Below are positions 7,207 to 15,183 of a DNA stretch of 46,275 nucleotides, in pieces. A program made the translations under genes and the position numbers. Numbering within the stretch: position 1 is the stretch's first letter; the number at the start of each line of letters is the position of its first letter. This DNA is from Nevskia sp. (GTDB lineage: Bacteria; Pseudomonadota; Gammaproteobacteria; Nevskiales; Nevskiaceae). The stretch lies in assembly GCA_030694365.1 (NCBI GenBank), contig JAUXYM010000062.1, forward strand, positions 1 to 46,275. Reading direction: 5' to 3'. A model generated the notes under the pieces. The model saw only the letters and a list, made by a program, of their open reading frames with translations. It had not been told where the DNA came from and did not search any database.

Positions 7207-9344
7207 GCGACCGTGCTGACCGTCACCGGCACGCCATTGAGGGCAGCGTTGCCGCAGACCGTATCGAGCCGCAGCTCATCGGTCAGATCGTTCGGGCTGA
7301 CGCCGGCATGGGCTTCGGCAATGCCGATGCGGGTGCCGCTGCGATCGTGGCCCCAGCCATGCGGCAGGCTGACCACGCCTTGCAGCATGGTGTCGCTGGC
7401 TTCGACGATCACGTCGACAGCGCCGACTCTCGACGCCACCCGCACCATCGCGCCATCGGCAAGGCCATGGGCGGCAAGATCGTCCGGGTGCATCAGCAGA
7501 TGATTGCGCACCGGCCCTTTCACCAGCCGCTGCGAGTTGTGCATCCACGAATTGTTGCTGCGCACGTGGCGACGGCCGATCAGCGACAGCGTGGCGGGCT
7601 GGGCGTCGTCCAGCTCGGAGGCAAACACTGCGAGTGCCGCGATCATCTCCTGCGGCGCGCACAGGATGAACTTGCCCGGGTTCGCCAGCCGCTCCGGCAG
7701 GCAGGGTTCCAGCGCGCCGAGATCAACGCCATGCGGTGCCGCTTTCAGGGCCGCCAGCGACAGGTTCAGCGGATGTTTCTTCATGCCGCCGTAGGGGCCG
7801 ATGCGCAGTCCCATGTCGATGACCTGATCGGGCCGTGGATGCGGCGCGCGCTTGGCTCCCAGCCGCTTGGCGATGCGATCACCGAGCGCTTCGAAGATCT
7901 CCCAATCGTGCCGCGCATCGGCCGGCCGCTCGAACAGCGCTTCGCTGTAGCGCGCGGTGTTGCGCACGGCGAACGTGTGGAAGATCAGATCGTAGTGATC
8001 GTGCTCCAGGGTGCAAGTCGGCGGCAGGATCACGTCGGCATGACGCGTGGTTTCGTTCAGATAGAAATCGACGGCAACCATGAACGCCAGCGAGTCCAGT
8101 GCGCGATCGAGCTGGGTGCCGTTCGGCGTCGACAGCACCGGGTTGCCAGCCACCGTGATCAGCGCGCGGACTTGCCCATCGCCAGGTGTCAGGATCTCTT
8201 CCGCGAGCGCCGCGACCGGCAACTCGCCTCCGAATTCCGGCAGGCCGCGCACGCGGCTTTTCCAGCGGCCGAAGCTGCCGGGCCGCGAGGTCGGGTTGTC
8301 GACCAGATCGACCGCCGGCCGCGTGAACATCGCCCCGCCCTCGCGGTCGAGATTGCCGGTGACGATGTTCAGCAACTGGATCAGCCATTGGCACAAGGTG
8401 CCGTGCTGCTGCGTCGACACCCCCATGCGGCCATAAGCAGCCGCGCGTGGCGCGGTGGCGAACTCGCGGGCGATGCGCTGGATGGTCTCGACCTTGATGC
8501 CGCAATGGGCGGCGAGCTTGTCCAGATCGAGCGCGCCGATATCGGCCAGCGCCACTTCCAGCCCGTCCTCCATCGCGGCCAGCCTGCCGGGATGGCCGAG
8601 ATTGTCGTTGTCGATGACTTTCAGCAGGCCGGCTAGGAACGCGGCGTCGGTGCCCGGGCGAATGAACAGATGCTCGTCGGCGACCTCGGCGGTTTCCGAG
8701 CGGCGCGGATCGAGCACCACCATGCGGCCGCCGCGCGCCTGCAGCGCCTTCAGGCGTTTCGGGAACGCCGGCACCGTCATCAGGCTGCCGTTGGAAGCCA
8801 TCGGATTGGCACCGAGCACCAACAGGTAATCGGTGCGATCGATGTCGGCGATCGGCACCAGCAACTGATGGCCGTACATCCAGTAGGCGAGCAGCTGGTG
8901 CGGCAACTGATCGACCGAAGTCGCCGAGAAACGGTTCCTGGTCTTGATCGTGCCGAGGAAGCGCGGGCCGTGGGTCAGGCCGCCGTAGTTGTGCACGGTC
9001 GGGTTGCCGAGATAGTTGGCGACCGCATCACCGCCGTGCTGCTCGACGATGCTGCACAGGCGCTCGGCGACCAGATCGTAGGCCTCGTCCCAGCCCATCT
9101 CGACCCAGCCTACAGGCGTGCGGCGGATCGGCCTGCGCAAGCGATCGGGATCCTCATGCAGATCCTTCAGCGCCACCGCTTTCGGGCAGATGTGACCCAG
9201 CGACAGCGGGTCGGCATCGTCGGCGCGGATCGACAGGATTTCGTCGCCGGCGACGCGGATCTCCAGCCCGCAGATCGCTTCGCAAAGATTGCAGGCGCGA
9301 TGGTGGACGCGGATATCGGCACTGGCTACGTCGGTGGTCATCAT
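7203..9344 (-). CDS. molybdopterin-dependent oxidoreductase, 4Fe-4S type
   Basis: A 713-residue DMSO-reductase-superfamily catalytic subunit. The N terminus carries a 4Fe-4S site, C18-x2-C21-x3-C25-x27-C53, followed by the molybdopterin domain (VLGANPMASNG, VVLDPRRSETA, FIRPGTDAAFLAGLL) and a C-terminal MopB-binding domain (RSNNSWMHNSQRLVKG, VSLPHGWGHD). No twin-arginine signal is present, so it is probably cytoplasmic. Electron-transfer partner genes are not adjacent, and the substrate cannot be assigned; formate, nitrate and other oxyanion enzymes share this plan. It is the first gene of the minus-strand chain. A second ATG lies one codon downstream. Confidence 0.88.
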   Translation of the reverse strand: MMTTDVASADIRVHHRACNLCEAICGLEIRVAGDEILSIRADDADPLSLGHICPKAVALKDLHEDPDRLRRPIRRTPVGWVEMGWDEAYDLVAERLCSIVEQHGGDAVANYLGNPTVHNYGGLTHGPRFLGTIKTRNRFSATSVDQLPHQLLAYWMYGHQLLVPIADIDRTDYLLVLGANPMASNGSLMTVPAFPKRLKALQARGGRMVVLDPRRSETAEVADEHLFIRPGTDAAFLAGLLKVIDNDNLGHPGRLAAMEDGLEVALADIGALDLDKLAAHCGIKVETIQRIAREFATAPRAAAYGRMGVSTQQHGTLCQWLIQLLNIVTGNLDREGGAMFTRPAVDLVDNPTSRPGSFGRWKSRVRGLPEFGGELPVAALAEEILTPGDGQVRALITVAGNPVLSTPNGTQLDRALDSLAFMVAVDFYLNETTRHADVILPPTCTLEHDHYDLIFHTFAVRNTARYSEALFERPADARHDWEIFEALGDRIAKRLGAKRAPHPRPDQVIDMGLRIGPYGGMKKHPLNLSLAALKAAPHGVDLGALEPCLPERLANPGKFILCAPQEMIAALAVFASELDDAQPATLSLIGRRHVRSNNSWMHNSQRLVKGPVRNHLLMHPDDLAAHGLADGAMVRVASRVGAVDVIVEASDTMLQGVVSLPHGWGHDRSGTRIGIAEAHAGVSPNDLTDELRLDTVCGNAALNGVPVTVSTVA

Positions 9345-9459
9345 CGCGCTCCCGGAAATCGATGCGGCCCTAACTTAGCGCAATTGGCTCAGCCTGCCAG
9401 CAAGGTCGGGGAGGGACCGGCCGATATACTGGACGCCGGTTTTCCTTGAGCCAGCACCC

Positions 9460-10149
9460 ATGTCGTTCCAGGCCCTGACGCTCGATCTCGACGACACGCT
9501 GTGGCCAATCGCGCCGACCATCCTGGCCGCCGAAGCGGCCGCCAACGCCTGGTTCGCCGAGCATGCGCCGGTGGTGCTCGAAGCGTGGAACGATGGCGGC
9601 CGGCTGCTGCTGCGCAACCGCGTTGTCGCCGCATTTCCCAATCGGCGGCACGACCTCGGCTTCCTGCGCCGCGAGATGTTCCGGCAGATGCTCGCCGACT
9701 GCGGCCTCGACGAACGTCGCGCGGCCGAGGTCTATGATGTGTTCATCGCCGAGCGCCAGCGCGTCAGCCTGTATCCGGGTGCGCTCGCGGCACTGGAAAA
9801 GCTGGCCGCGCGCTATCCGCTGGCCGCCGTTTCCAACGGCAATGCCGATCTGGCGCGGATCGGTCTGGACCGGCATTTCCGCTTCGCGCTATCGGCTGGC
9901 GAACACGGTGCGGCGAAGCCGGACCCGGGCATCTTCCTCGCCGCCTGCACGCGGCTGGGTGTCGATGCCGGCCAGGTGCTGCATGTCGGCGACGATCCGC
10001 ACAGCGATGTGCTCGGTGCCCGTCGTGCCGGGCTGCGCGCCGCCTGGATCAACGCCGCTGGCACGCCCTGGGTGCATGAGGAGCACGCACCCGAAATCGA
10101 AGCGGCGTCGTTCGCTGCGCTGGTCGAGCGACTACTTCAAGCAGGGTGA
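9460..10149 (+). CDS. HAD-superfamily phosphatase (HAD-IA, YigB-like)
   Basis: A 229-residue haloacid dehalogenase-fold hydrolase. Motif I is DLDDTLWP, with the nucleophile and acid aspartates. Motif II is the SNG in AAVSNGNADL, motif III is the lysine of GAAKPDPG, and motif IV is HVGDDPHSDV. A helical cap (about residues 20-90) makes it HAD-IA. It most resembles YigB-type phosphatases, which act on FMN or the riboflavin precursor 5-amino-6-(5-phosphoribitylamino)uracil, but the substrate is not fixed by sequence. It is divergent from the molybdopterin enzyme gene across 115 bases. A possible -10 box TATACT at 9425-9430 lacks a convincing -35. Confidence 0.88.
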   Translation: MSFQALTLDLDDTLWPIAPTILAAEAAANAWFAEHAPVVLEAWNDGGRLLLRNRVVAAFPNRRHDLGFLRREMFRQMLADCGLDERRAAEVYDVFIAERQRVSLYPGALAALEKLAARYPLAAVSNGNADLARIGLDRHFRFALSAGEHGAAKPDPGIFLAACTRLGVDAGQVLHVGDDPHSDVLGARRAGLRAAWINAAGTPWVHEEHAPEIEAASFAALVERLLQAG

Positions 10150-10165
10150 ACAGCCCCCTGAATAC

Positions 10166-10193
10166 CGTCATTCCCGCGTAGGCGGGAATGACG
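10166..10193. repeat. half copy of the dispersed repeat (hairpin)
   Basis: CGTCATTCCCGC and GCGGGAATGACG pair perfectly around GTAG. It equals one arm of the 83-bp element at 2940-3022 and shares the same right flank (GTGTTT, then GAAGGAAAAAT). It sits between two convergent genes and could help terminate transcription, but has no U-tract on the plus strand. Confidence 0.8.
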
Positions 10194-10236
10194 GGTGTTT
10201 TTGGGATTCGAAGGAAAAATCCACTGCCAGCGAAGC

Positions 10237-11208
10237 TCAGGCCGCCGGCTTGGCCTTCTGCTTGTCGAGCCAGACTTCCAGGCCCTGGGTGTTCAGCTCG
10301 ATATCGAAGGCCAGCCATACACGGGCCACCTCGTCGGTCACCGGCGAGGCATTCGCCGCCAGTTCTTCGAGCGAATAGAGCATCAGCGCTTCGTAGATGC
10401 GGGCATGACGATCCGGCGCATCGGCCAGATGCAGGGCGATGCTCTGGTACATCGCGATGCCGCCGCCGAGGTCCGCGGCTAGTTGTGCAACGTTGTCGAC
10501 GCGGCCGTAGTGAGTCAGGAACATGAACGCCGGATCGGCCGCGAGATAGCGGCTGAGGGTCGCAAGCCAGGCCTCCGGCTCGAACTGCACCGGCGTCGTC
10601 GTTGGCATCAGGTAAGGGCCATTCGGACCATCGAACAAGCGGTACGACAGGCCGAAAGTATCGCCGGTGAACCAGCCGCGGCTCTGGGCATCCCAGATCG
10701 AGAAATGATGGCGGGCATGGCCGGGCGAATCGATGAACTTCAGCGAGCGTCCGTTGAAATCGAGCAGGTAGTTGTCATCGGCAACGATCACCCGATCCTC
10801 GGCCACCGGCAGGATTTCGCCATACATCGCCGCCATGTTCTCGGGGCCGTAGACCGCCGTCGCGCCGGCGATCAAGGCCGAAGGATCGATCAGATGACGG
10901 GCACCGCGCGGATGCACCACCAGCTTGGCGTTCGGACAGTCGCGCAGCAGCATGCCGGCGCCACCGGCGTGGTCGAGATGCACATGGGTCGGGATCACAT
11001 AGGCGATTTGTTCGAGCCCGATGCCCCGCTCGGCAAGCACCGCTTTCAGGCCCGGCACCGACAACGAAGTGCCGCACTCGATGAACGCGTACTGGTCTCC
11101 TGCACGGACCAAGTAGCAGCAAGCGAGGCCGGTGCGCTGCTGCTCGGTATCGATGCAGCTGATGCTGTCGGGGTAGTCGACGACAGCCGGAAGCTTGGCG
11201 GGGAACAT
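10237..11208 (-). CDS. MBL-fold metallo-hydrolase
   Basis: A 323-residue metallo-beta-lactamase-fold hydrolase. The zinc motif is THVHLDHAGG, followed by further ligand strands at DSPGHARHH and WFTGDTFG and a late histidine in FLTHYGRVD. The C-terminal 80 residues form an additional helical region found in glyoxalase-II-like and lactonase-like members. Nothing identifies the substrate. A strong N-terminal signal peptide is not visible, so it is probably cytoplasmic. It converges with the HAD gene and lies 71 bases after the ABC permease gene on the same strand. Confidence 0.85.
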   Translation of the reverse strand: MFPAKLPAVVDYPDSISCIDTEQQRTGLACCYLVRAGDQYAFIECGTSLSVPGLKAVLAERGIGLEQIAYVIPTHVHLDHAGGAGMLLRDCPNAKLVVHPRGARHLIDPSALIAGATAVYGPENMAAMYGEILPVAEDRVIVADDNYLLDFNGRSLKFIDSPGHARHHFSIWDAQSRGWFTGDTFGLSYRLFDGPNGPYLMPTTTPVQFEPEAWLATLSRYLAADPAFMFLTHYGRVDNVAQLAADLGGGIAMYQSIALHLADAPDRHARIYEALMLYSLEELAANASPVTDEVARVWLAFDIELNTQGLEVWLDKQKAKPAA

Positions 11209-11279
11209 GGCGGAAAGGTCTGCGGGTTCGAAAGCGATTATAGAAATGCTGTGCGGCGATCGTTAGATGTGTTCGCCGT

Positions 11280-12311
11280 TCAGTCTTGCCGCCACTTGAA
11301 CAGCACAGCCCCAAGCCCGAGAAACACCACGCTCATCAAAGCCATCGCCCCCAGCGGATAACCGAGCTGCGCCAGCCCGGTGCCATCGAGCATGATTGCT
11401 CGCGCGGCGTTCAGCAGATGGGTCAGCGGGAAGAAATCGGCGGCGATCTGCAGGGCGCGCGGGGCGCCGTCCATCGAGAAGAACACACCGCAGACGACCA
11501 TCATCGGCGTCGAGATCACGTTGAGGATGCCGCCCGCCAGTTCCTCGCTGGCCAGCCGCGCCGAGACCACCAGGCCCATCGCGATCATCGAGAAGGCGCC
11601 GAGGGTGACCACCACCAGCAGGTCCAGATACGAGCCTTCCATGCGCAGGCCGAGCAGCAGCCGGCAGGCACCGAAGACCAGCACGTTGACGACCAGAATC
11701 AGCGCCAGTCGCGACAGCAGTTGCGCCAGCAAAAATTCGAAGGCGCGCAGCGGCGTGGCATTGAGCCGCTTCAGATAGCCGTTCTTGCGATAGCGGACGA
11801 TCACGTAGCCGATGCCGAACAGGCAGGCGAACATCATGTTCATGCCGAGCACGCCGGGCGCCACCCAGTCGACATAGCGGATCGACTTGCCGGTGGTCAC
11901 TAGACGTTGCAGCGTGTTACCACCGCTGCCAGCGATCAGGCGTTCCAGCAGCGCGCCTTTCGGTGACTGCTCGTTGACCCAGTAGGCCGGCGGCGTGGCA
12001 GTGAAATCGATCAGCAGATCGATGCGATGACGCTGCACTTTCGGCAGTGCGGCGTCACGGCTGTCCTCGCGATAGAACTGCACCTGCGGGGTGTCGAGGA
12101 ACGGGTGCAGGCTGGCATCGAGCTTGGCTTCGGCAGGGGCGATCACCGCGACCTTGAACAGCGGCTGGCCGGGCCCGGAGAACACGAAAGCCAGGCCGAT
12201 CACCATCAGGATCGGGAACACCAGGTTCCAGCCGAGCGAGGAACGGTCGCGGACGAATTCGAGGCTGCGTGCCCAAGCGGCGGCAGCGATACGGCGCAGT
12301 GAAGCCTTCAT
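11280..12311 (-). CDS. ABC-2 type transporter permease
   Basis: A 343-residue membrane protein with one N-terminal helix (LGWNLVFPILMVIGLAFVF), a roughly 120-residue soluble loop and five or six C-terminal helices. This is the layout of ABC-2 exporter permeases. YLKRLNATPLRAFEFLLAQLL and the GGILNVISTPMMVVCGVFF helix are typical. The start overlaps the stop of the ATPase gene by four bases, so the two form one exporter. Drug, lipid or polysaccharide export are all possible. Confidence 0.9.
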   Translation of the reverse strand: MKASLRRIAAAAWARSLEFVRDRSSLGWNLVFPILMVIGLAFVFSGPGQPLFKVAVIAPAEAKLDASLHPFLDTPQVQFYREDSRDAALPKVQRHRIDLLIDFTATPPAYWVNEQSPKGALLERLIAGSGGNTLQRLVTTGKSIRYVDWVAPGVLGMNMMFACLFGIGYVIVRYRKNGYLKRLNATPLRAFEFLLAQLLSRLALILVVNVLVFGACRLLLGLRMEGSYLDLLVVVTLGAFSMIAMGLVVSARLASEELAGGILNVISTPMMVVCGVFFSMDGAPRALQIAADFFPLTHLLNAARAIMLDGTGLAQLGYPLGAMALMSVVFLGLGAVLFKWRQD

Positions 12312-13195
12312 TCCCGCAGCCCCCGGCCGGTAAGTTCGATGAACAGGTCTTCCAGGGTTCGCGGCCGAATGCGCAACAGCGCCAGCGATACGCCGGCCGC
12401 GAGCAGTGCGGCGACGGCCGCGTTGACGTCCGGCGTCTGGATTTCCAGGGTGTCGCCCTTCGGCGTGCCGGCCAAGCTGCTGCCGGCCAGCTTCGGTGCT
12501 TCGGCGGCCGGCACTTCGAGCACCGAATCGTTGAAGTGCTCGGCGAGCAGCTGGCTCGGCACGCCGCGGGCGATGATCCGGCCGTTGTCGACGATGACGA
12601 TCTCGTCGCAGAGCAGATAGGCCTCTTCCATGTAGTGCGTGGTCAGCACGATGGTGCGACCGGCGGCCTTGATGTCGCGGACCAGATCCCAGAAATTGCG
12701 CCGTGCCTGCGGGTCCAGGCCGGTGGTCGGCTCATCGAGAAACAGCAGCTCCGGATCGTTGACCAGGGCGATCGCCAGCAGCAGGCGTTGGCGCTGGCCG
12801 CCGCTAAGCTTGCGGCTGTCGCGATCGAGAAAATCTTCGAGCCGGCACAGCGTGATCAGCTCATCGAGCGGGCGGCGCACCGGATACAGCCGGCCAAAGA
12901 AGCGCAGGTTCTCGATCACCGTCAGATGATCCTGCAGCGCGGTCGACTGGAACTGGATGCCGACCCGTTCGCGGTAGCGCGGCCCGAGCGGCTCGCCGCG
13001 ATAGCGGATGCTGCCGGAGGTAGGCGTCAGCAGGCCTTCGCACATCTCGATGGTCGTGCTCTTGCCGGCACCGTTCGGGCCGAGCAGGCCGAAGCAGGTG
13101 CCGGTCTTGACATCGAAGCTGAGGCCGTTGACGGCCTTGACCTGTTTGAAGTGCTTGACCAGTTCGCGCACTTCGAGCGCGGTTTCGGAGTTCAT
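12308..13195 (-). CDS. ABC transporter ATP-binding protein
   Basis: A 295-residue ATPase partner of the ABC-2 permease. It has Walker A GPNGAGKST, Q-loop FQSTALQDH, the signature LSGGQRQR, Walker B LLFLDEPTTGLDP, and the H-loop histidine in TTHYMEEA. The C-terminal 80 residues (after about 215) form the extra domain typical of NodI/CcmA-like export ATPases, ending in TLEDLFIELTGRGLRE. It is the first gene of the pair, 78 bases after the LuxR-type regulator, with an inverted repeat between them. Confidence 0.94.
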   Translation of the reverse strand: MNSETALEVRELVKHFKQVKAVNGLSFDVKTGTCFGLLGPNGAGKSTTIEMCEGLLTPTSGSIRYRGEPLGPRYRERVGIQFQSTALQDHLTVIENLRFFGRLYPVRRPLDELITLCRLEDFLDRDSRKLSGGQRQRLLLAIALVNDPELLFLDEPTTGLDPQARRNFWDLVRDIKAAGRTIVLTTHYMEEAYLLCDEIVIVDNGRIIARGVPSQLLAEHFNDSVLEVPAAEAPKLAGSSLAGTPKGDTLEIQTPDVNAAVAALLAAGVSLALLRIRPRTLEDLFIELTGRGLRE

Positions 13196-13202
13196 TGCAG
13201 AG

Positions 13203-13272
13203 GCAGTGGCTAGTGGCTTGTGGTCAGTGGTCTGTGCTTACTAGCCACTGGCCACTGGTCACTAGCCACTGC
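13203..13272. repeat. inverted repeat built from TGGCCACT-like words
   Basis: Perfect 13-bp arms GCAGTGGCTAGTG (13203-13215) and CACTAGCCACTGC (13260-13272) enclose further overlapping copies of AGTGGTCAGTGG and CCACTGGCCACTGG. It fills the whole gap between the regulator stop and the ABC ATPase start, so it could form a strong hairpin in the transcript. Confidence 0.75.
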
Positions 13273-13273
13273 G

Positions 13274-14173
13274 TCAAGGCTTGCTCGCCTTCATGCGGAT
13301 CAGGTCGATCAAATCCTCGCGGCGATAGATCGCCAGTTTCCGGTAGATGCGCGTCGTGTGGTTGGCGACTGTCGACACGGCGATGCCGTACTGGCGGGCG
13401 ATCGATTTCAAGGTCTTGCCATTGCCAAGCGCTCGGGCGATTTCCTGCTCGCGCGGCGACAGCATGTCCAGCGGCAGTGGCTTGCGGGCGTAGATCAGAT
13501 ACAACTGGCCGGAGCGGCGCACGCGGATGTGCAGCGGCGCGTGGATGAAGTCGCCACCTTCTTCGCCGAGTGTCGATTCCGGCAGTTCGAACGGCAGTTT
13601 CAGGATCGGCGCTGCCTGGTCTTCGCCGAGCATTTCGCGGAACCGTTCGCTGGCCGCGAAAACGCTGCCTTCGGCGTCGACCATCGCTGCCGAGCCGCGA
13701 TTGGCGCGGCCCATCGCCTGCAGCCAATCGTCGCGGCGGATGAACTGGCGCAGCGCCAGCGCGCCGGCTTCGACCATGTGGGCCAGCACCCGGCGTACCG
13801 CTTCGGCCGGCGGCAGCTTTCGGTCCGGCGAGAACTGCATCAGCACGGTGCTGATCACGCCGGAATCGCGGTGCCGGTACTGCACCGCCAGGCCGACCTG
13901 GCCGCGCAACGGCACTTCCACCGTCGCCTCGTTCTGACCATTCGAAAACGGTAGCGCCGCCATCAATTGCGGAGTGAACTGGGTCTGGCTCTGGCCGGGC
14001 GGATGCTGGGTCAGCTCGCCACCGCTGGTGCCGACGCCGCGCGACCACCAGGCCACGCGGCTGGCACCGAGGCGTTCACAAAGCCTGGCCAGTGCCCGGG
14101 GGCGGTAGTCCTGACATTCCTCCTCGATGGCCGAGCGGTACAGGGTGTTGATCAGTTCGTCAGTCGGTTCCAT
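13274..14173 (-). CDS. LuxR-family transcriptional regulator
   Basis: A 299-residue regulator. The C-terminal 60 residues are a LuxR/GerE helix-turn-helix: LSPREQEIARALGNGKTLKSI, YGIAVSTVANHTTRIYRKL, then EDLIDLI. The N-terminal region is a possible GAF/PAS-like sensor (residues 1-220) with no strong motif. It lacks the autoinducer-binding signature, so this is a LuxR-type DNA-binding domain and not necessarily a quorum sensor. The start is uncertain. The ATG at 14173 is preceded by AGGAG at about 12 bases; the frame stays open upstream to an ATG at 14281. It lies upstream of the ABC exporter on the same strand and may control it. Confidence 0.8.
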   Translation of the reverse strand: MEPTDELINTLYRSAIEEECQDYRPRALARLCERLGASRVAWWSRGVGTSGGELTQHPPGQSQTQFTPQLMAALPFSNGQNEATVEVPLRGQVGLAVQYRHRDSGVISTVLMQFSPDRKLPPAEAVRRVLAHMVEAGALALRQFIRRDDWLQAMGRANRGSAAMVDAEGSVFAASERFREMLGEDQAAPILKLPFELPESTLGEEGGDFIHAPLHIRVRRSGQLYLIYARKPLPLDMLSPREQEIARALGNGKTLKSIARQYGIAVSTVANHTTRIYRKLAIYRREDLIDLIRMKASKP

Positions 14174-14419
14174 CGTCGCTCTCATCTCCTGCCGCACTTT
14201 GCTCTGCACCGTCACGGCTGCAGCAATGGTTTGATTGCACATCATTCTTTTCCGAAGCATCGACGGGAATGGGGCGCTCATGCAAGTGCCGAGTGGGACC
14301 CTCTAGTCCGCGATCGCTACCGGCCGTCGGAATCAGCATTCTGGCTCTACAATCTGCCGCCCTTCGGTTGTCCGATTTTGCACTCCCGCCCGCTTGCTGC
14401 CGCCTTGCCCACCCCTTCG

Positions 14420-15073
14420 ATGACCCCGCTTTGTGACGCGCTTCTCGCTGCGCTGGCCGGATTGCCAGCGCTGCCGGCCACCCAGCATCCCTGGGCCGAG
14501 GCCAATGCCGACGATTCAGCCGACAACGGCCCGGCCCGGCGCATCGCCCATCTGCGCGCCCATGCGGCCCGGCCGGGCTTGCGGCTGGTGCTGATCGGCG
14601 AAGCAGCGGGTTATCAGGGCTGCCGGATCTCGGGCATTCCGTTCACCTCGGAAGCGTTGCTGATCGACGGCAGCATTCCCGGCATCGCGCCCTGCCCGCG
14701 CCTGTCGACTCGCGTCAAACCCTGGAGTGAACCCTCGGCCCGCGTGGTCTGGCGCACGCTGTACGAGCAGCAACTGGCCGACAGCACTTTCCTGTGGAAC
14801 GCCTTCCCGCTGCATCCGCATGCGCCGGGCAATCCGCACTCGAACCGGACGCCGACCCGCGCCGAACTGAGCGCCGGCGAAGGGGTGCTGAGGGCGTTGC
14901 GGACGGCGCTGCCGGATGCCGTGCTGGCGGCGGTCGGCAACAAGTCCTCGGAAGCGCTGACCCGTTTGGGCTATGCCCACGAAGCGCTGCGTCATCCGGC
15001 CTATGGTGGCGTGCGGGAGTTCGTTGCCGGGGTCGAGCGGCTGGCCAAACGGCTGCGCCAGACCGAAACCTAG
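14420..15073 (+). CDS. uracil-DNA glycosylase family protein
   Basis: A 217-residue protein resembling small uracil-DNA glycosylase-family enzymes. LVLIGEAAGYQGCRISGIPF corresponds to the GEAPG catalytic loop region, FLWNAFPLHPH to the central strand, and AAVGNKSSEAL plus LRHPAYGG to the C-terminal DNA-binding motif. The expected HPS motif is HPA here. A role in base-excision repair is inferred from family resemblance only. The ATG at 14420 gives a normal length; the frame is open upstream without family sequence. Its TAG stop shares the palindromic CTAG with the stop of the convergent DUF2474 gene. Confidence 0.75.
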   Translation: MTPLCDALLAALAGLPALPATQHPWAEANADDSADNGPARRIAHLRAHAARPGLRLVLIGEAAGYQGCRISGIPFTSEALLIDGSIPGIAPCPRLSTRVKPWSEPSARVVWRTLYEQQLADSTFLWNAFPLHPHAPGNPHSNRTPTRAELSAGEGVLRALRTALPDAVLAAVGNKSSEALTRLGYAHEALRHPAYGGVREFVAGVERLAKRLRQTET

Positions 15074-15183
15074 ACCCGCAGCATCCAGCGCAGGATCGTC
15101 GCGATTACCGCCAGCACCGCGACGCTGGCCAGCCAGATGCCGGCAAACCAGGCGAGGCGCTTGAGCAGCGAAGGCGAGCCCAT
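15070..15183 (-). CDS. DUF2474-type small membrane subunit of bd oxidase (CioX-like)
   Basis: A 37-residue single-pass membrane peptide. It has a short basic start (MGSPSLLKRLAW) and one hydrophobic helix rich in Ala/Val/Leu that ends RWMLRV. This matches the DUF2474 family, which lies directly after the second subunit gene of cyanide-insensitive-type bd quinol oxidases. Its ATG follows the stop of the bd-derived gene immediately (TAGATG), so it is almost certainly co-translated. It is intact although the upstream gene is rearranged. Confidence 0.7.
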   Translation of the reverse strand: MGSPSLLKRLAWFAGIWLASVAVLAVIATILRWMLRV

